Source: Paratrimastix pyriformis
Lineage: Eukaryota; Preaxostyla; Paratrimastigidae
Direction of reading: 5' to 3'
Length of the DNA stretch: 64,000 nt
NCBI GenBank assembly: GCA_027972325.1
Contig: JAPMOS010000007.1
Span: forward strand, 243,501 to 307,500
The notes beneath the pieces are model-generated. The model did no database searches. It was not told where the DNA came from and saw only the letters and a list, made by a program, of their open reading frames with translations. A program made the position numbers and the translations under genes. Shown in pieces: positions 11,921-24,174 of this stretch. Within the stretch, counting starts at the first letter, position 1, and every line of letters starts with the position of its first letter.

Positions 11921-14900
11921 ATGGCATCGCGCCCATTCGTCGAGTCCAGATCCTCGGCAAGCGGCAGCTGGTCATCGGAGAGCAAAAAGTTTCCCTTGAA
12001 GCAGTAGGTTCCGCTCATGTCTTCGAGCTCCCTTTTGTCGTCACGGCCGTGCTTCATGTCCCGGCACTTCAGATCACCTTTGTCTCCGGGGATCTCTCAC
12101 TCCGTGTTTATGACTCCAATTTTTCCATGGTCAGATGTATTTCGCTCGGTAGTTCCAGTGGTCTCTCTTTGGAATTTTCCGTCCCCAAAATGACTTTGTA
12201 CATGGGCGTCAACGGCGGCATCAAGGTCCAGCCGGCAAGGCAGGGTTGCGCGGACTGATGTGCGAATCACGACCTTCTGTGTAGGCCTTCACCTATCGCA
12301 AAGACCACACCCTGGTCGAGCAGTCCGCCATGCCCATCGACGAAAAACAGTCCGTCTCGTGCCCCCACCGGACCGCCCGGCTGCATCACCCCCACCGCCT
12401 CGGCTGCTGCTACTGCTGTGCTGTTGGCGCAGGTGGGTGACCCGGTTGGCCCTGCCCCCGGCCCTCAGCAAGGAGGAGATGTCCGCCCGGGCGGCGGTGC
12501 GATCGGAAGCGGCCTCGGCGGCGGCGGCGGCCTCTGCCCCGCCCACGCCCACGCCCCCGACCACGCCCCGCTCGGGGCTGACCACCACTTCCTTCGCGCC
12601 CACCCCCTCCGGGTCCCTGAGCAGCTCCAAGTCGCCCGTCCCTGCGAGCTCGCCCCCGGCCACACCCACCACCACCACCACGATGGGGACCCCGCCGTCT
12701 CCCGTGGGCGGGGGCGGGGGCGGGGCCGAGGACTGGATGGACCCCTCCGAGGGCGGGGGGCTGCCCGGGGTGGGCGAGGCCACCGAGGGCGGCAACATCT
12801 GGACGGAGACGGCCCTGGTGGCCACCACCCGGGAGGGGTCGCTCTACCTGGTGGACATCTCCAGGCCCACCATGCGCCTCATCTGGCGCTGCGACCATGT
12901 CCACCTGGGGGTCCGCCTGCCCCCGCCTCTCCCGCTCCCCCCATCGCCTCGCCTCGCTCGCCTGGCACCGCCTTGACCCGGTTGCTCCGTTTTTTCCGGC
13001 GCCCCGGCAGAATATCAACGACCTGGCCTTCGTCCGCTCCCTGGGCTGGCTCATCACGGGCGGCAACGACGGCAAGAGTCCGTGGGCACTGCCCCCACCC
13101 CCCCCGTGGCCCCATCCGTCCCTGACTCCGTCACCCCGTCACCCCATCACCCCATCACCCCAACCCATGGATGCCTCATTGCCCATCCGCACCGGCCTCC
13201 CGCTGGCCCCCCCCAGTCAAGACCTGGAGCGCCCTCAAGGGGCGCGAGGTGTCCACCCTGAGCGAGTTCACCCAGCCCGTGACGGGCCTGGCCACCTACG
13301 CACGGCCGGGCAGCTGCCTCCTCTTCGCCACCTCCCGGGACGGCTCCATCCGGGCATGGAACCTCGAGACCACCCCATACCGGCCCCTCGCTCGGTCGGT
13401 CCCCCAGCCGCCCACCCTCCCCCCCCTCTGCCTCTGCCTCTGCCTCTGCCTCTGCCTCTGCCTCTGCCTCTGCCTCGCATGGACCGCCGCCGCACCTCCT
13501 CACTCGTCACCCGGTTTCATCCCCCCCCCCCCCCCCCCCCCCCCCACGGCCAGTTTCGACACGGGGGTGCCCCTGCTGGGCCTGGGGATGCTGCCCCTGC
13601 CGGGCGACCTGGGCCACATCCGCGAACAGGCCGCGGCCTTCCTGTACCCGCCCGCGGTCATCCCCCCGCCCAACCCCTTCCGCCCCTCGCGGCCGCCCTC
13701 GCTCCTGGGGATGGCCTCCAAGCCGGCCTCCCCGCCCCTGACCAGCTGCAGCACCAACATGATGGGGCCCCAGACGCCCCCGCTGCTGAGCCAGGTGCCG
13801 CCCCTGAGCACCCGGGGGGCCTTCGAGGGGGCCGGCTTCTCGGGCCTGGTCACCCCCGCCGCCGCTGCCACCATGACGGCCGAGGGCCGGGCCCAGGCCC
13901 TGGCGGCCCTCGCGGGGGTGCCGCCGTCCGGGCTGGGGCACGCGGCCGGGCCGCCCCCCATGAGCCGCGGCTCGACGGGACTCTCCCTCGCCGACATCAT
14001 CGCCGCCCAGGCATGTCCCCTGGTCCGCCGGCCCTGCCCTGCCCTGCCCTGCCCTGCCCTGCCCTGCCCTGCCCTGCCCTACCCTACCCTGCCCTGCACT
14101 GCACTGCACTGCCGCCAAGCCAAGGACAGGCCGCTGCACATCGCGGAACCCCGCCGGGGCGGCATGGGCTCACCAAGGGGCATCCTCTCCTCCCACCCTG
14201 GGGGGATCGGGGGGCCTGCCAGGAGGGCGGCCCGGTGGCGCTGCACCTGTACGTGCTGACCGAGCAGGCCATCCGGGGCTTCCTCTTCCGGGTGCCCAGC
14301 CGGCTGTGGATCTCCTTCGGCACCCAGGTCGAGCGGCTCGTGGCCCTGCCCTTCCTGGCCCCGGCCCTGGGCGGCGGCTCGGCCACCCCGGCCAGCCTCG
14401 AGTCCCCGCCCTTCCCCGCCCCCGTCGGCGCCCTGCCGGGTGGGGGCGCGGGCACGGTGCTGGTCCCGACGGCCCTCGCCTGCGGCACGGCGGACGGCTG
14501 CTTCCGGGTGCTGGAGCCCCTCAAGACGGCCGCCATCTCGCTGATGCTGCCCTCGCTGGGGGGCGTCGTCGAGGTCATCGCCCTGGCTTTCTCCCTCACC
14601 TACGGTCCGCGCCCACCGCCCCCCTCGTTGCCTTGCACCCCTCACCGCTGCCTCGGTGTGCCTTCTTCCCGGGGACCCATCGCGCACTGCGACCCGAGTT
14701 GGAGATGACGTCCGCGCTCTCACCCCGCCACCGCCCCTTCGCCCCTTCGCCCCTTCCCTTTCGCCCCTTCGCCCTCTCACCCCGCCATCTTCGCCCCCCT
14801 TGCAGCGCGGCTGATTGTGCTGTGCGAGGACCACAGCCTGCACGAGTACACCTCGTACGGCAACCCCTGCGAGCACGTGGGGGTCTGGCAACAGAGCGGT

Positions 14901-16102
14901 CCGTCCCCCCGCCCACGCCCACCCCCCTCCCATCCGCCCAGCCGATGGGGAGCGCCCACCACCACCACCACCATCGCTGACCGCGACATGCCGACCTGAT
15001 CACCTCCCCTCGTGTGTGTGCAGCCGACTACATGACGACGGCCCTGGCGGCGCTGCCCCTGCCGGCCCTCGACCCGGGCCAGCTGAACACCAAGTGGGGC
15101 GCCACCGACCCGCGCCGGCGGGCCATCGTCCGCATCGTGGGCGCCAAGGCGGCCTCCCCGCCCGAGATCATCGCAGCCGGTCGGCAGGCCCTCACCCCCG
15201 CCCCCCGCCCCCCGCACCCGCACCCGCCCATCCATCCCCTCCATCAGGCGCCTTGGCAGCCGCTCATGGTGCCGCCGCTCCTCGCCTGCCCCACACACAC
15301 CCGCCCGCCCACACGCCGGCAGGAACCCGAGATGGGCGCGTCTGCCTGTGGGACACCCAGCGGGGCGCCCTCTGGGGCTACTTCCAGGTCCGTCGCACGC
15401 CCTCATCCGCCCCCCCCCCCCCCCCCCCCCCTGCCCCCCGATGGCTGGCTGACCGCTTTTGGTTGGGCGGCTGCTGTCTGCTGTAGGCGCACCGGTCGCA
15501 CGGGGTTGCCCAGCTGGCCTACGACCCGCTGGGGCGGCGCCTGGTGACGGTCGGCTCGGACGGGTCCGTCCGGGTGTGGGCCGCGGCCGACATGGCCCTG
15601 GTGGCCCTCGCAAGGGACGACGACCGTCCGCACGCCCGCCCAGCCCAGCCCAGCCCCCGGTGCCCCTCCCGATGACCCTCCCACCGCTCCGCTCGGGATG
15701 ACAGCCCACCATCCCTCTCCTTCTGCCGCTCATCCCCGTCCCCGTCCCCGTCCCACCCCATCCCGTCCCGTCCCTCCCCGGACCCCGTCCCACCCCCTGC
15801 TCCATCCCATTCCCTTCTTCATCACTTGCCACGGCCAGAGGGCCACGAGGCCGTGCCCTGCGCGATGGCTGTGCTGCCGCCCGTGGTGGCGCTGGGCTTC
15901 GACGACGGCTCGCTGGCCTTCGTCCACCCGGGCCCCCCGCCCAAGGGCAGCTACTACGAGGCGGTCCCCGAGGAGTGGCGTCACGAGGGCCCGGTCCTCT
16001 CGCTGGCCGCCTGCCCGGCCCTGAACATCTTCGCATCGGCGTCCCTCGACGGGGTCGTCAGGGTCCGCCCCCGCCTCTTGCCCCTGTCCCTGTCCCACCA
16101 TC

Positions 16103-16188
<86 letters not shown>

Positions 16189-19100
16189 CGGTGGTGGTGG
16201 CGGCGGCGGTGATGATGATGGCTGGTGTGCAGATTTGGTCGCAAGGGGGCCGGCTGCTCCGGGAGCTGGTCTGGCCGGAGGGCATCCTGGCCCAGCTGCG
16301 TCCGCCCAGCCCCGACCCGTCCGTGGCCGAGCCGCGCCTGGGGCCGGCCCTGGCCTTCATCCACGAGGGCTACAGCCTGGTCGTCGAGCGGGCCGGCGAT
16401 CTCTACGTCATCCCCGCCCACTCATGTCGGCCTTTGCCCCTCCCCTCCCCTCCCCTCCCCTCCCCTCCCCCGCCTTCTCCCCTCCCCTCCCCTCCCCGCC
16501 TGATCGGCACTCGGCCCCTCATCCGCCTCTCTCCTTGCGTCGCCCGATCATTTGGCCCTTTGGACCGCGCAGACCTGCCCTCGGCCCTGTTTGCCGGGCC
16601 CCACACGCTGCAGGCCCTGCGCGCCCAGCCGGCGGACTTCTACCTGGGCGCCGCCGCCGCGGCGGCCGAGCTGAGCGAGGGCACCACCGTCCCCACGGCC
16701 GCCTCGAGCCCCGCCAGCTCGCCCCTGTCCCGGCCGGCCCAGGGCCAGGGCCAGAGCCCCGACACCAGCCCGGGCGCCTCGGACGAAGACGAGGGGCCTC
16801 CCGAGGCCGGGGCCCCACAGCCGCCCGGCAGAGGCCGACCCCTGTCCACCGCCGACACCCACATCTCGGCCCGCTCGTCGGCCTCCCGGCGCCGGCTCCG
16901 GCGGGGCGTGGGCGACACGGCCCGGGCCCTGCTCAGGCCCCAGCCCAAGTCGCTGGCCGCCCTGCGGGCACAGCAGGCCCGCCAAGTGGCCGCCGAGCGA
17001 CAGGCGGCCGCCGACTCGGAGCGGGGCAAGCCGCCCGCGGGCGCCCCCTCGGACATCGAGGAGGAGGAGGAGGGGGATGTGAGGAGGGGGCCCCCGCAAC
17101 TCGTCCTGCCCGCGGCGGCGGCTCGTGGGGGCGGCCGCCTGGCACACTCCCTCTCGCCCACGGCCCGGGGGGGCGGCCGGATGGCCCATTCCCTCTCGCC
17201 CACGGGGCGCCCCTCGGGCGGGGCCCCGGACCTCGCTGGCCCCGCGCCGCCCACGGGCCCCGCGCCCGCCAAGCGCCCACCGGCCCTCCTGCGCGGCTCC
17301 ATGTCGCTGGCCGCGCTGCCCTGCACCCCGCGGGGCACGGCGGCCCTGGCGGCGGCGGCCCTGGCGGCGGGCGACTCGCCGCCCATCACCCCGACGGCGC
17401 CCATGTCGCCCCGCACCTACGCGCGCCTCTTCGCGGCCATGGTGGCCGGCCTGGAGGGGGCCGGGGCCCTGACGCCCCGCTCGCCCGTCAGCCCGGGGGG
17501 CGCCCGCCGGAGCGGGTCGGCCCATCACCTGCTGCAGCGAGTCAAGAAGGGCCTCTCCCGGTCGCGGACCCGCCTGCTGCCCGTGGCCACGGACGACTTC
17601 GGCTGGGTGGCGGCCGCGTGCGGCTCCCAGCGGGCCCCCGTCGACCTGCCGGCCGTACTGCGCCAGGTGCGGCTGGCCCTGACCAGGCCCTTCCAGCGCT
17701 TGGTCTGTCCCCGCGAGGCGCGAGGGGCAGGGCAGGGCAGGGCAGGGCAGGGCAGGGCAGGGCAGGGCAGGGCAGGGCAGGGCAGGGCAGGACAGAGGGT
17801 GGTTGGATCGGGTGGCGCGGGCGGGGCGGGCGGGGGCGTCCCGACGGGGAGGATGATCTGCGGCGCGGGGGCGGGCATCGCATCTCTGGTGTGTCTGCGC
17901 CTGTGTGTCCATCCCCGTCCCATCCCCGTCCCCGTCCCATCCCCATCCCCATCCCATCCCCATCCCCACATCCCCATCCCCACATCCCCATCGCACTCTC
18001 ATCCGCCGATGGATATTTCATCTCCATCATCCGATGCTCGCTGCCTGGCCAGGTCGAGCAGACCAGCGGCAACGCCCTGACCCAGCCGCCGGCCACGGTT
18101 GGCGCGCCGGCTCTCCCCAGGCGGCCCTCCGAGGGCGCCCCGGGCGCGGCCCCTCCAGGCGCGGGGGCGGTCCCCAAACCCAACTTCGGCGGGCCCGCGG
18201 GGTCGAAGCACTGGGGCATCCTGCGCGGCCTCACCCTCGCCCTCAAGGTGCGCCACCCCTGCCCCTGCCCTGCCCTGCCCCCCCTGCCCCTGCCCCTGCC
18301 CCTGCCCCTGCCCCTGCCCCTGCCCCTGCCCCTGCCCTCCCCCATTGTCCCTCTTGACCCACACCGCCGCCCCGTTTGGCTGTACCGCGCCGCCCAGCAA
18401 CCGGCCCGCTCGGAGGAGCCCCCTGGCGAGGGCGCCTGGGAAACAGACGGTCCCCCGCAGATCCCGACGCCGCCGGCCGGGGCCCACCTGGTCGCCGGTC
18501 GTGCGCCCACCCCGGCCGCTGCCCCCGCGCGCCCGCTGCCCCCCTGGTGTCAGCAGCCCGCCGCCGCCGCCGCCCCCCAGGAGCAGCCCCAGGGCCGGTC
18601 GGGCCTGTTCCTCGAAGTGCCCCCGAGGCGCCCCACCCGCACCGTCTGGTCTCGTCCGCCTCGACGTCCCCATCCGTCTCGGTCCGTCCCCCTCCCCCCC
18701 CCCCCCCCCCCCCACTGACACCAACCTCCACTCACTACCCACCACCACCACCCCTGGCCTCCTCTCATGCCGATCGGTCACCGTGGGTGGGCGACGCGGT
18801 CTTCTCTGCTCCCTGCCCAGATGCCGCCTCGCCCGGGGGCACGGCGCGGGCCCCGTCGACCATGCCGCCGCCCGCCCCTGCCCCACTCGCGGCCCCCAGC
18901 CCCTCGGGGGGGCGGCCCTCGCCCACGCCCTCGCCGGCGCCCTCACCCTCACCCTCGCCCTCGGTGGAGAAGCCGCCCAGCGCGGGCCCGAGCGGGCTTG
19001 TCGGGTCGGCCTCGGTCTCGGCCTCTCGGTGGGGTGACCCTGACCTCGGCCGGGTCGTGCTCGCCCGCCCCTGTCCGAGTCGCCCTTCTCCGAGCGGCCC

Positions 19101-21464
19101 GGGTCCCGGTTCACCGTCCCCCGCCGCTTCCCCCGCCTGGCCTCCGCACCCACACCCGCGTCCGCCCCCGCACCCGCGTCGGCACCCCCCGCCGCCGCCC
19201 CTGGGCTCGTCTCGGTCGCATCGGCCATCCCCATCCCGCCCGTCGGCTCGGAGGCCCTCACAGCCGAGGTGGCCGTCATCATGGCCGACCCCACGATGAG
19301 CGGTGCCACGGACGCCGCCCCGGCCCCCGATGGCCACAGCCCCGGCAGGGACAGGTCCCCCCACACACACACACACACACACTGACCAACTTGGGTGTGT
19401 GGCGGTGCAGCCCCGCGAGGATCATCATGCCCTCGCCAGGCGGCAGCAGCCGGCGCCCCGGCAGCGAGGAGGAGGAGGAGGAGGCCCCCCCGAGCGGCCG
19501 CAGCAGCGGCGGTGGGGGTGGCGGGTGCGTGGGCAGGGCGAGCCCGGGCTCGCTGTCCGCCTCGGCCCTGATCCCGCTCGCCCTGGCGGCCATGGCCGTC
19601 GCAGGGACGGGGCCCTCGCCCGGCCCGGCCACCTACGCGGCGGGCACGCCCTCCTCCCTGCTCGGCATCACGCCCGCCCCCCAGCCGGCCGCCCACCCGG
19701 GGCTGGTCAGCGGGGCCAAGCCGCCCAGGCCCCACTCGATGGGCCCCGCGGGGGCCCTGGGCGGCCTGGGCAGGGAGGAGGAGGCCCAGCGCCACCTGGA
19801 AGCGCCCCCGCCCGCCGCCCTGCTGCAGCCCCCGCGCCTGGGCACCGAGCCCCGCCGCAAGCGGCCCGTCAAGACGGCCCCCCGTGCCCCCCAGGCGCCC
19901 GTGTCTCCCGCCCAGCCCCAGCCCCAGCTCGTAGCCCAGCCATCGCCCCAGCCATCGCCCCAGCCATCACCCCAGCCACCACCCCAGCCACCACCCCAGC
20001 CATCACCCCAGCCATCACCCCAGCCATCACCCCAGCCATCACCCCAGCCATCACCCCAGCCATCACCACAGCCATCACCACCGGCGGCCGCCAGCCCTGC
20101 TCCCTCGCCGCCCATTTCGGCAGGCCCCTCCGCCCCAGATTCCGCCCACCCGGACGGGGCGCCGGCACCGCCGGGGGGCGAGGGCGCCGGGGGGCAGCAG
20201 ATCCCCGCAGGACGTGGCGGCTCCCCCACAGCCGCCGCCGTCCCGGCGGCCCCGCCCGAGATGGCGCCGCTGGCTCAGCAAGGAGGCGATGCCACCGCAG
20301 CAGCCCCAGCGGCCGCCACCCCGTCGCATGCCAAGCCGCCCAGGGTGCCCCAGCAGGGCCCGGGGCGGCCCAGGCAGCAGCAGCAGCGGGCGACCTCGAA
20401 CCCCCGAGGCAGCCCCAAGGACCGGCGTCCCGCCGCAGCCAGGCCGCCGCCCGCCCGGAACGAGTCCCCGCCCCGGCAGCCGAGGCGCGGTGGCCGAGCG
20501 GCGCCAAGGACAGCGGCAGTGGCGGCGGCGGCGGCCCCCGATGAAATGCCCGCGCCCCCGGCCGGCAGACCCGCCGCCGCGCAGCAGCAGCAGGAAGATG
20601 AAGAGGGTCCTGCGACTGAGCAAGGGCCTCCCCCGCTGGAGCTGCCCCCACCCCCTGCCAGGACCCAGTCCCCGCCCCTCGCCCGGCCCCAGGACGTCTC
20701 CACCACCGCTGAGGGCGCGGCCGTCCAGCCGGAGCCCCCGCCCGGGCCCCGGTCTCCGCCGCCCGGCTCGGCCACCCCCCCGCAGGAGGCCTCGCCCCTG
20801 CCCCCGCGCGGCTGGACGCCCCCCAAACAGGGGCCCTCGCCGGCCTCCCTGTTCGCTGCCGGGGGCGGGGGCGGGCCCGGGGCCGCCTCGGCCCGATCCC
20901 TGGACAGCGCGGTCGCCCTGGCGGCCCAGGCCAAGGTGCCCCTGCTGGCCCTGCCCCGGGCGGCCGCCTCGCGCCTGCGGCTGCCCCACGCCCAGACCCG
21001 CACGGGGACGGGTGGCTCGGCGGGCTCCACTTTCTCGGCCCGCACCTTGCGGGCCTCCCTGGGCGAGGTCAGGGCCTGGCGGGCCGAGGTCCGCTACCCT
21101 CCCTTCCTTGCACCCCTACCCCCCGCCGTCTCCTCCTTGCCTCCTGCCGCGTGGCGGCCGGGTCGCTGATGATTGGTGGTGGCGCGATGTTCGGGTTTTT
21201 CGCAGAGCGCTCGGCGGCCCTTCCTGACGGGGGCCTCGGTGGACCGGCAGGCGGCCCTGCTGCGGGCCCTGCTCCCACCCCCGGCCCACCCGGCCCACCC
21301 GGGCGCCCCAGTCGGCAGCCCGCTCGCCGCCTCGGTCCCGGCCGTCAGCACCCCGCCCTGCAGCCCGCCCTCGGCCTCGGCACCCTCCTCGCCGCTCCGT
21401 GGCTCGGCGGCCCGTCGGGGAGTGGGCCCCCTGCCCCTGCCCCTGCCCCTGCCCCTGCCCCTGC

Positions 21465-21500
<36 letters not shown>

Positions 21501-24020
21501 TGCCCCTGCTGCCGGGTCGGCCGGTATTGCAGTGGATTTCTTCCGGCCCCAGCCGGCCCACGCCCTGCCGCCGCCCTACTTCTCACACTACGCGGGGGGG
21601 CCCCTGGCCACCCGGACTCCCTCGCCGGCCGTGGTTCCTCTCGTCCCCTGCGGTCCCGAGGCTGCGGCCACTGCCGCCTCCGCTGCTGCTGCCGGCGCGG
21701 CCCGGTCCCGCTCGGCGCCCCGGCCCCGGACCCTGCCCGCCCTGGCCCTGCACGCCCCGCCACCCCCGCCACCCCCTGCCGGAGCAGCAGTGGCAGCAGC
21801 GGCAGCAGCAGCAGGCGATCACTTGCTGGACTGCCTGCCCGCGGCCCCGGCCCCCGTCTCGGCTCGGCCCATCCCGGCCCGGGTGCGCTTCCTGCAGAAG
21901 AACCGAGCCGCCCCCCCGCACCCGCCGACCGACGCTGCTGCCACGAGGGCGGCTGCGCCCGGGCACCCGCAACAACCGCCGCCGCCGCTCCTGCTGTCCC
22001 TCCCGGCGACGGCGGATGATGGATCGGCCCCCTCGCCCTCGTCCTCCTCGGGGCTGGGCCCGGCCCGCTCGGCCTCGCCCTCGCTTCAGCCCTCGCCCCC
22101 GGCGCCGCCCGCGCCGCTCCCGACGCCGCCCTCCTCGCGGGGCCCGTCCCCCATGCCGCTCCTGCCGCCCACCCCCGGGCTCGCTGCTGGTGGCGGGGGA
22201 AGCCCCGTCGCCGCCACCCCCGCCGCCCCCCCTGGCTGCGGAGGAGGAGGAGGAGGATGGCCGGCCGGGGGATACGACCCCGGCCGCCCTGCACAAGGCC
22301 GCCAGCCGGGTCACCCTGGGGCCCTTCTCGGCCCCGGCCACCCCGGCCTCGCCCGGCCCCGTGCTGCGCTCGTCCGTCCTGACCCTGCCCTGCCCCCCGC
22401 CCCCCGCCGGGTCGCCCCGCCACGGTCCGTCGCCCCCCCCCCCCCCCCCCCCCACCACCACCACCACCACCACCTCATTCGACGCCCATCATCTTCTGGC
22501 CTCCTGCGGTCTGCAGCCCGCATGCGGCGGCCTCGGCGTGGTCCCCGACGCCCGGCCCGCCACCCCGGTGCTGGCGGTGGCGAGCCGGCATCACCACAGG
22601 GGGCGCGTCCCCCGCCTCTCCCCTCTCCCCGGGCTCTCCGCTGCTGGTGGGCCCGGCCGGCCCGCTGGGGCTGCCCGCCGCCTACCACGGGCTGCTGGGC
22701 CAGGCGGCCATCTCGCAGGCCTTGCTCACGGCCCTGCCCAGCCCGCTGCCCCGCTCGGCAGGCAGTCTGGGGTCGCTGCAGCCCCGCCTGGGCCCCAGGC
22801 CGCCCCTGGCCCCATTGACGGCTGTCGGGGCGGCCAGCCCAGCCTCGGACGGGGGCCCCCAGCCGAGCGCCTCCCCGCCCCCTTCGAGTTCCCTGCCCTG
22901 CACCCCTGCCCCGGCCCCTGCCCCTGCCCCGGCCCCGTCACCCCTCGTCTCCATCGCCCACCCCGCCACCCCGCCACCCGCCACCCCGCGCCCCGCCCTG
23001 CAGGCGCCCCCGTCCCCTGACCGACCTGCGCCGCCCCACCCATCGGCGCCCCCCGAAGCGCAGAGCAGTGCAACCCCGCCCCCACCCCCGGCAGCCCCCG
23101 CGGGTGTGGGTGCGGGTTGCTCGCCCCCGCGCCCCCAGGCTGCCGCCCCACCGACAGGCGCCCAGCGGCGTCCGCGGCCTCGGCCGCCCCTCTACCAACA
23201 GCCCCTGATGCCCCTCCTGCCGCCCGCCATCTCGATGGCCCCGCGCCCCTCGGTGGCCGTTCTGGGGGCGCCCCCGGACCGCGACCCGGCCCTGGAGAGC
23301 AAACTCAAGTTCGCCGGCGGCTTCGGCAGCGGCGCCGACGGGGCCCGGCTGGCCCGGGGGCGCGCCCCGGTGGTGCCCGTGGGCCAAGAGATCCCCCTCG
23401 ATGTCATCGCGCAGCTCTCGGCGTCCCCCCGTCGGCGGTCGGAGCAGCAGCCAGCCCCTGCTGCTGCCCTGCTGGCGACGACCGGCTCCGACCCCGCCCC
23501 CTTCTCGCCGCCTCGCCACCGGTACCAGCTCCAGCCCCTCTCTCCGCCCCCTGGCGCGAGCTCTCCGCAACCACCACTCGAACTCAGCTTCCTCCCCCAG
23601 CCGAGCCCGTCGGCCCACCCCCGGCACCTCACCCCGGCGCTTCCCTCCCCGCCCCCCACCCGTGGCTCCATGGCGGCGCTGCCGCCCCCGCCACCACCCA
23701 CGCCCCTCGAGGCGACTGGCGTTTTCGACCCGCCGCTGAGGCCACCCCACACCTTCCTTGCCATCCCTCCCAGAGCCCCCCCCATCCCGCTCCCGCCTTC
23801 CCCTTGCCATCCCGTGTCCCCTTCTCCCTCGGCGACCTCAACGCTCCGAGAGAGGACACCCTCCTTGTCAGACGAAGCACTCAGCGTTCCTCCCCCATCC
23901 CGCGGAGAGAGCGCCCTCGAGGCCTGCGGGGCAGGATCGGTCACCCCCTGGAACCCTGGCGTCCAGCCCGAGAGACAGCATGAGAGCGTTGCATCTGCTC
24001 TCCCGGATATCGAGAAGTGA
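11921..24020 (+). CDS. giant WD40-repeat protein with long disordered C-terminal half (WDR87/WDR97-like layout)
   Basis: Exons that join in frame include (start)..12225, 12285..12349, 12433..12910, 13011..13077 and 13217 onward. WD40 blades are plain: GSLYLVDIS near 12840, NINDLAFVRSLGWLITGGNDG-KIKTWSALKG at 13011-13250, SRDGSIRAWNLET near 13340, DGRVCLWDT near 15340, GSDGSVRVWAA near 15555, and SLDGVVR joined to IWSQGGRLLRE near 16040/16230. From about 16.6 kb the protein is Pro/Ala/Ser-rich, with a QPSP repeat and a closing segment ending ...SALPDIEK. Blade order and the final linker recall the flagellar WDR87/WDR97 proteins, but this is a layout resemblance only. The start is uncertain: the ATG at 11921 works if a 29-nt intron (about 11939-11967) is removed. 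The frame is otherwise open upstream into the divergent gene. Part of the 17.7-24 kb region could belong to a second gene. Confidence 0.6.
16103..16187. repeat. ATG trinucleotide microsatellite
   Basis: About 28 uninterrupted copies of the trinucleotide (Met run in one frame, Asp or stop in the others; His on the antisense). It sits in the intron between the SLDGVVR and IWSQGGR WD40 exons, so it is not coding. Confidence 0.9.
17727..17791. repeat. GGGCA pentanucleotide array
   Basis: About 13 copies within the WD40 gene, directly after an exon ending in VCPREA. It is purine-rich on the coding strand, unlike most intronic tracts in the window. Confidence 0.8.
19926..20085 (+). repeat. 12-bp coding repeat encoding QPSP
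   Basis: Around a dozen degenerate copies of a 12-nt unit, in frame with the WD40 gene's disordered region, giving a QPSPQPSPQPPPQ-type peptide. Confidence 0.8.
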
Positions 24021-24174
24021 ACCGTTTTTTTGTACATTCGCGGTGGTGTGAGAATTTCCACTTTCCGCTGACTGCAACAGAAGCAGCACGGTGAACCGCC
24101 AAAAAACCGAGACACGCCACGTCATATTTCGGGTGGCTCACGCCGCGGGTGACCAGCTTTTTTCCCAAAGCAGC

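Noticed and set aside
15981-16421. Poly-histidine protein on the minus strand
   Set aside because: Artefact of the intronic ATG trinucleotide repeat in the WD40 gene.
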